Shown here in pieces: positions 38,355-48,976 of a stretch of DNA of 64,000 nucleotides. Origin of the DNA: Dactylonectria macrodidyma (lineage: Eukaryota; Ascomycota; Sordariomycetes; Hypocreales; Nectriaceae); NCBI GenBank assembly GCA_020744425.1, contig JAGMUV010000002.1, positions 3,082,501-3,146,500 of the forward strand, given 5' to 3'. The position numbers were made by a program, and so were the translations under genes. The number at the start of each line of letters is the position of its first letter. The first letter of the stretch is position 1. Under the pieces are notes generated by a model. It did no database searches. It had not been told where the DNA came from and saw only the letters and a program-made list of their open reading frames with translations.

Positions 38355-39249
38355 GGCCGATGCGAGTCCCATAGCGCCTATCTGGATGCGTGCAGCAGCC
38401 TAGGCTTCGGTTCGCTGTCACTCGTGTCTGCGCCGCCACCACGGCGACCTCAAGCCGTTGCTGAGTAGGCCGGCCTGTTGACGGTGGTGGGCGTGGGTGG
38501 GCATGGTGGGCCTTGGTCTTGCATATTCCGTCATGCATGGACTCTCTGGGTTGCCAACGCATCAAGAGTGTGTGGCTTCCAGACGCGCGCTGCACCCCTT
38601 CCCGCCTGGGCCCCCTCAATCCCTCCCGTTCCCCATTTTTTGCCATCCCCCTTCATCCTGGCCTGGCATATATACACCTGAGCTAACGCCTATGGTTGGA
38701 CAGATCTCTTTGGAGCAAAGCAACTGACCAGCCAAGTGCAGCTTCGCGTCGCGCTTTGCCCTGTGCTACAGCATTCCAAGCTCTCTTTGCAACTCTACTT
38801 TACTCTTCCTCACGTGGGTCGGATACAAGTTGCTTCAGCCACCCCAGGCCGTAACCAGCCACGACATCAGCTTGCATATGCCGTGGTCGACCCTTGAGCA
38901 GCGCCTTGCCCCATTCCCGCCTGCCAGCTCATCCACGCATATCCAATAGGTTGCGTGCCCGGTCATCCAATACCTTTGGGACCACCCTATCGTCAAAACC
39001 GACGACTCCCAACCCGAATGCCCAACTAAACCCAAGCAGCCAGCAGACCTTAAACCCCCCGCAGCTCGCTAATCGGGTCCGTCTTTGGATTGCAGCTATT
39101 CGTTAACTGCGCTCCTCGCTCTGCCATTGCTCGACCCTGCGCCCCGTGTTCCTATTGTCGGTTTTGAGCCTCATTACTCGACGACGAATTGAAACGCGAC
39201 GAGGACGCCGTGCCTCGACAAACCCCAACGAGCTACTACTCCTCAGATA

Positions 39250-40194
39250 ATGGAGTACGCTCAATACACACAGCAACAACAGGCTGCACACTCAGGATAC
39301 ACAAACTCGAGCGCTCAGAACAGTATCACCTCGCCCACAAATCACAACATTAACCAGCACACCGTGCAAACCTCACCGATAATCTCCAACCAGCAGCAAC
39401 CACCGGCGCAGGGACACAGCATGTATCAACCACAATACGGTGTCCCACAGCAGGGCATGCCCCAGGTCCACTATGGAATGCCCGGTATTCAAGCCGCCGC
39501 AATGGCCGCGACTGCCGCCGCTTCTGGCTCAAATTACGGCTATATGCCTTCCGACCCCAACATGCCTCACAGCTCGCCTCGAATGGGCGGTGCCAATGCA
39601 AAGAAGGACGGTCGCCAGTCCCCTCGCATGAACAACATTACCCAAATACCTGGTCGCCGAATGAGCCAGGTGACGAGCCCCGGAGTGCCCAATGCCCAGA
39701 CCATGATGAACCACGCCGGGCCTAGGCCAGGCGTTGCCCCTCCTCAGATGCCCCAGGCGCAGATGCCGCACCCTCAATCACCAGAGGTGCCCGCAGGCAC
39801 AGGTGTTGAGGAATCACCCCTCTACGTCAATGCGAAACAATTTCACCGCATCCTGAAGCGACGCGTAGCGCGTCAAAGACTTGAGGAACAGCTCAGGCTA
39901 ACCTCCAAGGGCCGGAAACCATACCTCCACGAGTCACGACACAACCATGCTATGCGCAGGCCCCGTGGCCCTGGCGGACGATTCCTCACTGCGGAAGAGG
40001 TGGCGGCGATGGAACGTGATGCCACCAAAGGACCGGACGGCAGCATCGACGGCGGCGATGGTGTTTCATCAACAAAGACTTCTGGATCCGCGGGGACCAA
40101 GCGCAAGTCTGAAGCCGACACTGAGGGTGTGAACAAGAGAGCTAAGACAGACACAGCGAGCTCCAAGGACGAGGAAGACGAGGATGACGGCTGA
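39250..40194 (+). CDS. hapB: CCAAT-binding complex subunit HapB (NF-YA)
   Basis: Single-exon 314-aa protein, the sequence-specific subunit of the heterotrimeric CCAAT-binding factor (HapB/C/E, NF-Y), a nuclear transcription regulator. The N-terminal 180 residues are Gln/Pro/Met-rich and disordered. The NF-YA domain spans about 189-247: ESPLYVNAKQFHRILKRRVARQRLEEQ is the helix that binds HapC/HapE, and YLHESRHNHAMRRPRGPGGRF is the DNA-binding part that reads CCAAT; all invariant His, Arg and Gly residues are present. The tail carries a bipartite nuclear signal (KRKSEADTEGVNKRAK) and ends in an acidic run. The start is the only in-frame ATG before the Gln-rich part. The upstream region is very long and C/T-rich, so leader-based regulation is possible. 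Confidence 0.96.
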   Translation: MEYAQYTQQQQAAHSGYTNSSAQNSITSPTNHNINQHTVQTSPIISNQQQPPAQGHSMYQPQYGVPQQGMPQVHYGMPGIQAAAMAATAAASGSNYGYMPSDPNMPHSSPRMGGANAKKDGRQSPRMNNITQIPGRRMSQVTSPGVPNAQTMMNHAGPRPGVAPPQMPQAQMPHPQSPEVPAGTGVEESPLYVNAKQFHRILKRRVARQRLEEQLRLTSKGRKPYLHESRHNHAMRRPRGPGGRFLTAEEVAAMERDATKGPDGSIDGGDGVSSTKTSGSAGTKRKSEADTEGVNKRAKTDTASSKDEEDEDDG

Positions 40195-41470
40195 GCATGT
40201 GGTGACGCGTGCCAGCACCCACTGTCTCCTTTGTCAGTCTACAAGCGGTTTACGATGTCACGACAGCAGACATGATTCTTGTTCTTACGCTTCTCTTTCT
40301 TCTCCAACTCCCCCCTCGTTGAATTTTTTCATGTGTCAGAGTCCCTGGAGGGTGGAGTATGTATAACCCGGCAAAGTGCTCGTAGCCAATGGAGCTTCTT
40401 ATTTGATATAGCACCTTCGCTTGTGGATTCGATGCCATGTTGCTGGCTACTGCGGAGGGAATCCCGCAACTCTGAATTTTTATCAATTTCTTTTTAATTA
40501 CAGCACTGGACTGGCAACAGCATGCCGCAGGAATCTTCGGATGGATGCGGGCTCAGGATTATCGGATGGACAGAATGCATGGACGATTCGACACGATGGA
40601 TACCCCCTCTTCGTTATTTCGTTCAGTCCCTTCTCCTTTGTTTTCGACTTTGTATCTTGTCGACTTAGTGTGCAAACCATTGGCCGTCGGAAACGTGGGT
40701 CTGGCTACCAACGGAAGCGCCAACAAACAACTGACGACCGGTCTCGGCGAGCAGGTACATCAGGTTGGCGGGACAAGGCGATGGGAGGAAAAAAAAAGCT
40801 GAAAATTTTAAGATAAAAAACAATTGTTGAAGACGATTTGGGAAAAAGAAGAGAGTTTCCAAAGGCCCTTTTGTTTGTTTGCCCGATTTGAGGATGGTAT
40901 TAGACTCAACTACGGTTATCCGTCGCCGGATAATGTCTAGGAGGAGACGACCACAAATTGAGAATTCTGTATGCTATGAACCTGCAAAATAAACGAATGC
41001 TTCTATGTTATTTGGCGATGACGGGTGATTTATTTAAGGTGCCTGAATAGCTTGTGTAGGTACACAATCAATCGTTGTAGATCTTAGGGATGGGGACCGA
41101 TTGGTTGATAAAATCAGCGGCCCCGAGTCTGGGTCGTGCCGAGGACGAGCGACTGGGGAAGGAGGGGACGGAATTATTGACCCGCAATTTACCTCGAGCC
41201 GTGACGGCGAGGTAGCAAGCAGCAGGCGTACCTCGGCATGTCAAATAATCGACCGAGCCATCAACTCCTCTCAGCGTCGGGCAATATGTAGCGACTATTT
41301 CTCAATCCTGGAAACGTTTTCGACTGGGATTCCAGTATACAATTTTGCTTTACGTTTATTTCGCTTCTGGAACAGCTGGATTATTCGTCTTACGGTTAGA
41401 ACGACCGACCACACGTGGCAGATACAGTGTGTTTTAGAGACAACGGAGCATCAGCAACATCATCATCATC
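40195..41470. other. hapB 3' region and promoter of the APH-type kinase gene
   Basis: 1.28 kb. The left part is T-rich with A-rich tracts near 40790-40820, consistent with a 3' UTR. The right part is the promoter of the next gene and holds CACGTG at 41412-41417, 54 bp before its ATG, and a CAT repeat just before the start. No gene supported. Confidence 0.5.
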
Positions 41471-42755
41471 ATGGCTGGCAGGGTGCGACAGCCCATCGAT
41501 GAGGCGGCGTTTGAGAGATACATCTCTGAACATGTGCCGGCGATCAAGACCCCGATTGATCTGAAGCAGGTGAGCTTCCCGTTTCCGCGCCGTCGGTCGC
41601 GCGCGCAACCATTGAGCCGTCCACGTTACTGACTGCCGTCGACGGCGACTAGTTTGGCTTTGGCCAGTCGAATCCCACGTACCAGATCACGGCAGCGGAT
41701 GGTCAGCGCTTCGTGATGCGTAAGAAGCCCCCGGGCAAGCTGATCTCCAAGACCGCCCACAAGGTGGAGCGCGAGTACCGCGTGCTGCACGCCCTCGAGC
41801 ACACAGACGTTGCTGTCCCCAAGACGTACGGCCTGTGCGAGGATGACTCGGTCATCGGCACGCCCTTTTACATCATGGAGTTCCTGGATGGGCGCATCTT
41901 CGAGGACTTCACCATGCCCGGCATCAGCGCCGCGGAGCGCGAGGCCATGTGGCGCGAGGCCGTTAAGACGCTGGCGCGCTTCCACGCCGTCGACTACAAG
42001 AAGGCCGGGCTGGAGCGGTTCGGTAAGCCCTCCGGGTTCTACAACCGCCAGATCCAGACGTGGACTACCATCTGCGGGAGCCAGGAGAAGGCCATCGACG
42101 TCGAGACCCACGAGGCCGTGGGCAAGCTGCCGCACTTTGACGAGACGGTGCGCTTCTTCAAGAACGAGCGGCTGCAGCCCAAGGACCGAGCGACACTGGT
42201 GCATGGAGACTATAAGATTGATAACCTGGTGTTTCACAAGACGGAGCCGCGAGTGATTGGCATCCTAGAGTATGTTTGCGCCCCATCCGTCCCTCCATGA
42301 GTCTCCCTCGATGAGGGCCTCGGCTTTGATAAACATATACACTGACTGCGCACGCAATGCACAGCTGGGAGATGTCGACGGTGGGCCACCCGCTTTCGGA
42401 CGTGTGCAACTTCATGACCAACTTCTACACGGCACGGCACGAAGGCGCATCGCCGTACAGCGCAGAGGGCTTCCTGCCGGGCCGGACGCCGGGCCTCCCG
42501 CAGCCGGAGCAGATCCTGGCGTGGTACACGGAGACAAGCGGCTACGACCCGCGGCCAGAGCTGCCGTGGGGTATGGCCTTCAACATCTGGCGGCTGGCGG
42601 GCGTGTGCCAGGGCATCGCGGCGCGGTACGCGGTGCGCCAGGCGAGCAGCGAGAAGGCCAAGCATCACGCCGTGACGAGGACTCCGATGGCCGAGTTTGC
42701 TTGGGTCCTGGCCGAGAAGGCGGGCGCTGACGAGGCAGCAGGGTCGAAGCTGTGA
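41471..42755 (+). CDS. APH-family phosphotransferase (ACAD10/11 N-terminal-like)
   Basis: Three exons (41471-41569, 41653-42269, 42365-42755) encode 368 aa with a protein-kinase-like aminoglycoside-phosphotransferase fold (APH, PF01636). The closest relatives I can think of are the kinase domains at the N-terminus of ACAD10/ACAD11, which phosphorylate 4-hydroxyacyl-CoAs; here the domain stands alone. Seen: a glycine-rich [10 protein letters not shown] loop, the lysine in RKKPPGKL, the catalytic loop VHGDYKIDN (Asp219, Asn224), and [15 protein letters not shown] with the metal-binding Asp239. The codon of Asp239 is split by the second intron (GA|C). Introns are 83 and 95 nt. Codon use is strongly G/C-ending compared with neighbours. 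Substrate unknown; a small-molecule or acyl-CoA kinase is inference. Confidence 0.85.
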
Positions 42756-43780
42756 GGGGTTGGAAATGCCAGCAGTTTTCTGTCTTGGATATCGGAGGGT
42801 TCTTATCTTGGATATCAGAAGGTTCTATTTTGGATCCCTGAGGGGTTGGTGTTTTGTTGTTGTTGGTAGACATAAAACATGGTTCACATCTCAGCAGTCG
42901 AAGTTACGGAGTGCCCAGTTAATTAGCAAAGGAAAAACAGAGAACGGCTTCCATTATAAGCTGCCTCATCAATACAGGACTGCAAACCGTGTGAAATTGA
43001 GGATTTGGTAAGGAGTTGAGGAATAAGGGTGTGCGCTATAGTGAATGCCAAAATAATTAGCGACTGTTTCTCGACCTTCGACAGTCATTCCAGCACCCCA
43101 AGGTGCCAAGGCAACGGCAATTTATTCCATTTGATCGGGTGCAGACAGTGCTGTACCGTGGGCTAATCACACCCACCTACAGCAGCCCTGACCACACCAC
43201 ACCACACAAATCCACCCACACCCAGGCCTTGCTCTGACCTATCCGCAGTCAACCTTTTATACTCGTGCAATTTTTTTCTACTTCCCTGTCATATGATACC
43301 TTGATAGATGTTGACTCCATGGCCACCTGTTAAGCGCACTGCCAAGCATTGGGCAAAAGAGATGACCGAGATCTGCTAGCCGGGTGCCTTATCTCCGATT
43401 GTGCGGTGCGGACCCAATCAGGTTGCCTCCCGTGCATTCAGGAAATCCGAAACGCTGGGTTCATGACGTTGCGCATCCAAGACACGCATCCCGACCACCG
43501 ACGACGCGGACTGCATTTATTCCTTGGCTTTATTCTCATTCAACATCCCTGCGTCTAAATTATTCGACTCACTCACTTCGCTTCGTGTTCTCCGTCATAG
43601 CCATTAGACACCCAGTCATAGTGATTCAGACGCGCTGTCCTCTATAAACCCTCGCCTGTTGGACACGCCCTCGGCCTTATCAGTTCGTCGCCCTCGCCAT
43701 CACCCTCACCCTCACCCTCACCCTTACCCTCGTCGTCTCGCCCTCGCCCTCGTGGCGCGCGCCTCTTCCTCCTCCTTCGA
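42756..43780. other. Gap with yvc1 promoter
   Basis: 1.0 kb. The left part is the 3' region of the kinase gene. The right end is a C-rich leader containing a CACCCT hexamer repeat directly before the yvc1 ATG. No gene supported. Confidence 0.5.
43690..43752 (+). repeat. CACCCT/CGCCCT hexamer repeat in the yvc1 leader
   Basis: Hexamers of the form CNCCCT (CACCCT four times, TACCCT once, CGCCCT flanking) run to 28 bp before the yvc1 start codon. It superficially recalls fungal telomere repeat TTAGGG/CCCTAA but is a different unit. Confidence 0.75.
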
Positions 43781-46197
43781 ATGGCAGACCAGCGCAGGCG
43801 GATACGACTGCCCACGCCGCCTCTGCCGGCCGATGAGAGGCGGCCGCTCTTGAGCAGGCTCAGCACAAGCGTCGGCGTCGAGAATGCAGAGACCCTGTAT
43901 AGCTGCATGACGGATCCCCACAGCCACTTGCCTGTCTACACAAACATTCACCGAATCCGCCGCGACATCATCAGCGTCGTGGAGGATTACCTGAGCCTGG
44001 AGCAGCTACAGGACCTCAAGATTAATGTCACCGCCGTGAGGCCGCTCGTCGACAAGTTTTATGGTCTGGAAGACATCTCAATTAGTAAGTGCTCATTAAG
44101 TGTGCAGATGGCTGAAGCAGAACCACCGCTGACCTGTTTCGCTAAGTCTACTGCTTGCTCGTCAACCGTGCGCAGTTCCTGGAAGAGCAATCTCACCTCA
44201 ACAACCGTCATAATGTGAACTTTTCGCGTGCCACGCTGTGCGAGCTCATTGCTACACGCATCCTCCGCCGTTTCGGCGAAGCTCATCCCGGTCCTGATGG
44301 ACTCTTGTTGCTGGCACATATTCTCGTTGCCGGCTTCGAGCCCTTCCAAAACGCCCCCGATGAGATCCGCGAAGAGGCTGAGCGCACCACATCATGGACG
44401 CACCACAAAACGCTCCCGTCGCTTGAGATTGCCATCGTTACTGAGAGCAAGCTCTTTCTGAGTTCGGCCACTTGCCAAAAGGTCGTCAACGCCATCTACG
44501 AGGGCCGCATCGTCTACACCCCCTCGACATTCTGGGATATTATCCCGGATCACTACAAGCTGAAGCCCATCGCCCTCTACGACCCCCGGGACTCACCCCT
44601 GCTGAACCAGTACCGCCTCATCGTTCCCCGGACGAGGAACATTCTCGAGTCCATCCAGTTCACGATCCTCCTGGGCCTCTATATAGGCGTCATGGTGCAT
44701 AGGAGAAAGGCCAGCTGGAGTTTGCTCGAGGTGGCTTTTGACATCTTTGCTTTTGGATGGGCCTTAGATCAGTTCGCGACCATTCTGGCCCATGGCTGGT
44801 AGGCTTATTCTATTGTTGACTTCATTGACACCGTGTGCTGACAAGAGATGCAGGAAGGTCTATACGCAAAACCTGTGGTCGTTTCTGGATGTTGCATTCG
44901 TCCTCATCTACTGGGTCTATCTTACACTGCGGCTCTATGGATGGCATATAGACGATCTGGGGCCCGTAGAACAAGCCTACGATGTGTTGGCTCTTGCTGC
45001 CCCTGTCTTGGTTCCTCGCCTGGCCTTCAACCTACTTCGTGACAACCTCGTATTCTTGGCGTTGAGATCGATGATGGCCGATTTTTTCTTCCTGACAGCC
45101 CTATCAGCTTGGTGCTTCCTCGGCTTCTTGCTTTCACTGCTGTGGCTTGGCGAAGGAACCCATCAGCTTGTGTACGTCAGATATGATCATTGATGAATTT
45201 GGGCGCCACTAACATGAGGTACAGGACTATCTCCAAGTGGATGATTTACATTTGGTTTGGGCTTGACGCGACAGGAATCCATCGATCAGTATGTCTAATC
45301 CCCATCTGCTTGAGGCTTGAGACTTGAGCAGTGTACCTAATATATGAGCAGACCGAATTCCACTGGTTGCTGGGACCTAGCGTCATGGTGGCATTCGCAT
45401 TCCTAGGAAACACTTTGTTCCTTACCATCCTGGTGTCGATGTTGTCCAACACCTTCAGCACTATCAACAGCAATGCAACAGCCGAAATCCAATTCCGCCG
45501 AGCTGTCCTCACCCTTGAGGGTGTCAAAGCCGACGCCGTGTTTGCTTACCAACCTCCGTTCAACATAGTCGCCGTCTTTCTATTCGTGCCGCTCAAATTC
45601 GTCGTAAGCCCACGCTGGTTCCACAAGATTCATGTTGCAACTGTCAAGTTTCTGAACCTGCCTCTCCTGCTCATCATTGCTGTCGCTGAACGTCGCCTGC
45701 TCTGGCCCCCTCGCCAAATGTCCGAGTCTGACCCTGAGCCCAAGATGACGCCGACGAAAAGCAGGTTCTGGAAGAAGTGGCGACTGACTGTCCACCGGGA
45801 TATTCGGGCAGTGTTCCAGGTCCCGCCCCCCGACGAAGTCCAGAGCGATATCGCGGTTGATGACGATCTGACACATCACCTCATCCGAAGGCAATTCCAG
45901 CGGAGCAACACTAACGAAGGGTCTTCGAGGAAGCTTTCGCGTCGAGACTCTATGTTCCCGGGCATCACCCAGAAGCTGCGGGGTTCTTTTGCCGAGCCTG
46001 AAGATTTTGAGAGCATGACGGACAGACTCGAAAGCATGGAGAAATCGATGCGTCGGATGGAGGCTATGATGGCACGACTCTTGCCTGATGTCGCTGAGGC
46101 GCTAAGTGACGAGCTGGACGAGAGCGGAACATTGAGGGGGAGTGAGACGTTGAGGGGAGACGGGGCCACAACACAATCGTCGTTCAGGGATATATGA
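43781..46197 (+). CDS. yvc1: Vacuolar TRP-type cation channel Yvc1
   Basis: Five exons (43781-44084, 44147-44798, 44854-45171, 45225-45288, 45352-46197) encode 727 aa. Yvc1/TRPY1 releases Ca2+ from the fungal vacuole in response to stretch, osmotic shock and cytosolic Ca2+. The protein has a cytosolic N-terminal domain of about 280 residues and a membrane domain with at least six hydrophobic segments. The pore region between the last two segments (WFGLDATGIHRSTEFHWLLG, then MVAFAFLGNTLFLTILVSML) is interrupted by the last intron. The C-terminal tail holds an acidic VDDD at 615-618, which may correspond to the Ca2+-sensing Asp cluster of the yeast protein, and a predicted coiled coil at about 665-695 (Met/Arg/Glu heptads). 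Introns are GT-AG, 53-63 nt; every junction keeps frame. Confidence 0.92.
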
Positions 46198-46537
46198 TGG
46201 AGTAGATTGAATAGACACTGCGATGGTGTTTGATGTCTAAAATTTGATTAAACACTGATTGAGGACCGATGTGACAAGCGTTGGCAATTTCCTTATTCCT
46301 GTTCTTAACTTGGAGTACGGGTTGATATCTAAAGGTACTCTTAGTTAAAAAACCAATGTGATGCGACCTGGGTCGTGGGATTCTCTTTGCCATGATTCAC
46401 CCCTGAGAAATCTTCACCTGCTCATACCATTCTACCCTTGAAACTCCAACCATCATCCCGAATAAATCGAAAACAAACCGCTACCCCAATTGCAAGTCCC
46501 GATTCTCTGGCTTCCCAACAAATAAACTATCTGCAAA
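46198..46537. other. Intergenic, yvc1 3' region and promoter of the small Cys-rich gene
   Basis: 340 bp, A/T-rich at left (likely 3' UTR). C/A-rich leader sequence lies directly before the ATG at 46538. Nothing else recognised. Confidence 0.45.
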
Positions 46538-46849
46538 ATGTGCGTTCTCACCTACTTCGAGCGGAAGGACTGCAAGCACGTCTGGGCGATCATTACGGAG
46601 CCGTGCCAGCCCCTCGTGGGCTTCGACAACTGCCCGTCATTCGGCGACGGCACAGTCAAGAAGACGCCCGACTTTTTTCGGACGCGAAGCCGGCCATGTC
46701 CACGATGCCACCTGGGAGGCGTTTACGACCGCAACCTGGTTCGGATGGTGGAGGCGATGGGATACGGCATCAAGTGGGGGGTTGGGCCTCGCAAGGAGGA
46801 CTGGGGCATTGAAGTAAAAGTGTCCAGAGGGGCGTGTGTGATTCTGTGA
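46538..46849 (+). CDS. Small conserved cysteine-rich fungal protein, unknown function
   Basis: Single-exon 103-aa frame starting MCVLTYFERKDCKHVWAI. It has seven cysteines: Cys2, one in the first DCKH motif, two in the EPC and NCP motifs, then CPRC and one near the end (GACVI). The DCKH and CPRC pairs could hold one zinc ion, like a small zinc-ribbon; this is inference. There is no signal peptide and no membrane segment, so it is probably cytosolic or nuclear. From memory, similar short proteins with MCVLTYFE and RPCPRC motifs occur in many Sordariomycetes and are annotated as hypothetical. The A-rich context before the ATG (CTGCAAAATG) is favourable. Downstream 0.5 kb then leads to mtq2. Confidence 0.75.
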   Translation: MCVLTYFERKDCKHVWAIITEPCQPLVGFDNCPSFGDGTVKKTPDFFRTRSRPCPRCHLGGVYDRNLVRMVEAMGYGIKWGVGPRKEDWGIEVKVSRGACVIL

Positions 46850-47377
46850 GGTTGAGGAAGGTGGAAGAGAATGAGAGTTGGGGTGGTGATGAAGGAGGGA
46901 GATCTCGCGACTTTGAGTGGATGGATTCGATTCGAGGACGACAGGCACCACTCGTCTGTCACATACGCCGAATCGACTCAGAGGACACGACCAGGACATG
47001 TTCATTCGAGGCTGATTTTGAGTTGCTGAAGCCTAGGCTCATCAAGCTGGTGTCAGACTTGGAAACACGAAAGCGACATCTCCTTAACCTAGGTTGAGTT
47101 CCTCGACCCATCATCTATGCCTAGACACTCACTTGGGTCACATCCCAACCCAACGACGCTTGAAATACCACAGACAAGACAAGACACCGATGCTGGAACA
47201 TTTGGAGCACCATGCTTTTCTTTTTCATCACGTTAGTCCTCCTCAAACCCTACCACGGTCGACATCACGTGCCTCTCCACTCATGAAGCCCGGTGTTATT
47301 TTCTCATGACACAACTCGTGAAGCATCTCCGCCTACGCCTCTAGCGACATCTGGCAACGGCACGTCGCTCGCACAAA
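46850..47377. promoter_or_regulatory. Intergenic with mtq2 promoter
   Basis: 528 bp. It contains ATCACGTG at 47264-47271, 107 bp before the mtq2 ATG, and a CCCGGTG-containing leader. The first part is probably the 3' UTR of the preceding small gene. Confidence 0.45.
47264..47271. promoter_or_regulatory. E-box ATCACGTG upstream of mtq2
   Basis: RTCACRTG-type site 107 bp before the mtq2 start codon. Role inferred from position and motif. Confidence 0.4.
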
Positions 47378-48148
47378 ATGCTGCCAACCCCAGACACGTC
47401 CCATGTCCCTTATGAGCGGGTTTACGAGCCCGCCGAGGATTCGTACCTCCTCTTGGACACGCTCTCGTCCGACGCGGAAAAGACGTTCCTGCGCGGGGCC
47501 TTTGCTGGCGCGGTGCCCCTGGTGGTGGAGGTCGGGACTGGCTCCGGCGTCGTTATTGGCTTCGTCCACGCGCACGCTGAGACCATCTTTGGGCGGCGCG
47601 ACGTCCTCACCGCCGGCGTCGACGTCAACGCCTTTGCGTGCCGCGCCACCGTCGCCACCGCGGCAAAGGCGCAGGTCGACAATCCAGACTCGCACGCCAT
47701 GTACCTGGGGTCTTGCATGGGCGACCTCACGGCGCCATGGCGGGAGGGCGTCGTTGACGTACTCGTCTTCAACCCGCCGTACGTGCCCACGCCCGAGATG
47801 CCCTCCCGGCCCGAGTCCTTTGCGGTCGACGACCTAACTGGGGCCAACGCCGGCGCGACGCCCTCGTTCGACGACGACTCGTACTTGCTGGCGCTGTCCT
47901 ACGCCGGAGGCCGAGACGGCATGGAGACTACGGACCGTCTCGTCGAGGCCCTGCCGCGGACCCTCTCCCGCCGCGGCTGCGCCTACCTCCTGCTCTGCGC
48001 GCAGAACAAGCCCGCCGACGTCAGGCGACGCATCGAGGGGTTTGGTCCCGAGTGGCGGACCCTGATGGTCGGGTCCAGCGGCAAGCAGGCCGGGTGGGAG
48101 AAGCTCCAGATCGTACGCATATGGCGGGACTTTGCTGCGGCCGAGTGA
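47378..48148 (+). CDS. mtq2: eRF1 glutamine methyltransferase catalytic subunit Mtq2
   Basis: Single-exon 256-aa class I SAM-dependent methyltransferase of the HemK2/N6AMT1 family. With the activator Trm112 it methylates the glutamine of the GGQ motif of release factor eRF1. The fold begins YEPAEDSYLLLDTL, typical of this family. Motif I is VVEVGTGSGVV (Glu51 onward), the acidic loop is GVDVNAFACRAT, and the catalytic NPPY motif is at 132-135 (FNPPYVPTPE), which binds the substrate glutamine. Length is slightly above the yeast protein (221 aa). The gene is unusually rich in GC with C-ending codons. It converges on smd1 (262-bp gap). An E-box lies 107 bp upstream. Confidence 0.95.
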   Translation: MLPTPDTSHVPYERVYEPAEDSYLLLDTLSSDAEKTFLRGAFAGAVPLVVEVGTGSGVVIGFVHAHAETIFGRRDVLTAGVDVNAFACRATVATAAKAQVDNPDSHAMYLGSCMGDLTAPWREGVVDVLVFNPPYVPTPEMPSRPESFAVDDLTGANAGATPSFDDDSYLLALSYAGGRDGMETTDRLVEALPRTLSRRGCAYLLLCAQNKPADVRRRIEGFGPEWRTLMVGSSGKQAGWEKLQIVRIWRDFAAAE

Positions 48149-48410
48149 GAACAGGGGAGGAAAAAGAAAGGAATATTTCGTGGGTGGTGGCGCGCAAGAG
48201 AGCATGTATTTCAGATATCTTTCCATACCAAAGCGATACCCACCCGCCGATGATTCATACATTGTTTTATGGCCAAACATCCCAAACGCCAGGTTCCATT
48301 TGCATTTCGATATCGTCGAGATACCTTCGCATCCCCCGCCCTGCCCAACCCCCACCACATTCGCGGGGTCGGGACCGTCCTGTCTGGGTTCCTCCTCATT
48401 AATACTGCGT

Positions 48411-48976
48411 CTAAGGTCGTCCCCGGCCACGGCCACGGCCTCGGGGACCGCCCCTGCCGCGACCTCCCCGGCCTCCTCGACCGCCGCGGTCGGCCGCCTC
48501 CTTGCGTGCCTTGTTCTTGGGCTTGGGCTGGTCGTCGATGAGTAGGGTGTCGAGGGGTAGCGAGTCAGGGAGGATGAAGTATCGGATCGTGGAGCCGCGG
48601 ATGTTCATGGTGTCGAGGGAGATAGGCTCCTGGCCCTTGGCCGTCATCTTGACCGTCTTGAGGGCTGTGTTCATCTGGGGGGAGACAGAGGCAATGGTGC
48701 CGTGGACGATGGTGCCTGCAAACTGCTTTGTCAGTGCTCTGGATGCGTGCTTGCTGCGGCCTCTGACTTTGTTGTACAGTCTCTCGATATAGCAAAAAGG
48801 AATGTAAAAGAATGCCCGTACCATTTTTTAGCTCAATTGTCACCGTCTCGTTGGCGCATTTCATCAAGAATCTGGACGCGCCAAGTCAGTCTCGGAGCTC
48901 GTGCTTTCAACAGAAAAGCTCAGTACTAAACGTAGCACTTGCAGTGGAAGAAGATTGCTTACCTGACGAGCTTCAT
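48411..48976 (-). CDS. smd1: Spliceosomal core protein SmD1
   Basis: Three exons (48963-48976, 48822-48871, 48411-48715) encode 122 aa. SmD1 is one of seven Sm proteins forming the ring around U1, U2, U4 and U5 snRNAs. It reads [22 protein letters not shown], then [19 protein letters not shown] (Sm1 motif) and [18 protein letters not shown] (Sm2 motif). It ends in a Gly-Arg-rich tail ([15 protein letters not shown]), the usual target of symmetric arginine methylation. The first coding exon is only 14 nt and the first intron (48872-48962) falls in codon 5, phase 2. The second intron is 48716-48821. It is divergent from cul3 across 647 bp with a 14-bp E-box palindrome. Confidence 0.97.

Larger units (their letters stand above)
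34801..39249 (+). other. Probable long promoter/leader of hapB
   Basis: About 4.4 kb upstream of the hapB ATG. From about 35.9 kb on it is strongly C/T-rich on the plus strand, like fungal leaders. Strong donor-like sites such as AAAAAG|GTACGTAG at 37393 suggest one or more leader introns. Many short upstream ATG frames exist but none resembles a protein. CACGTG occurs near 38813. Exact transcript ends cannot be seen. Confidence 0.4.
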
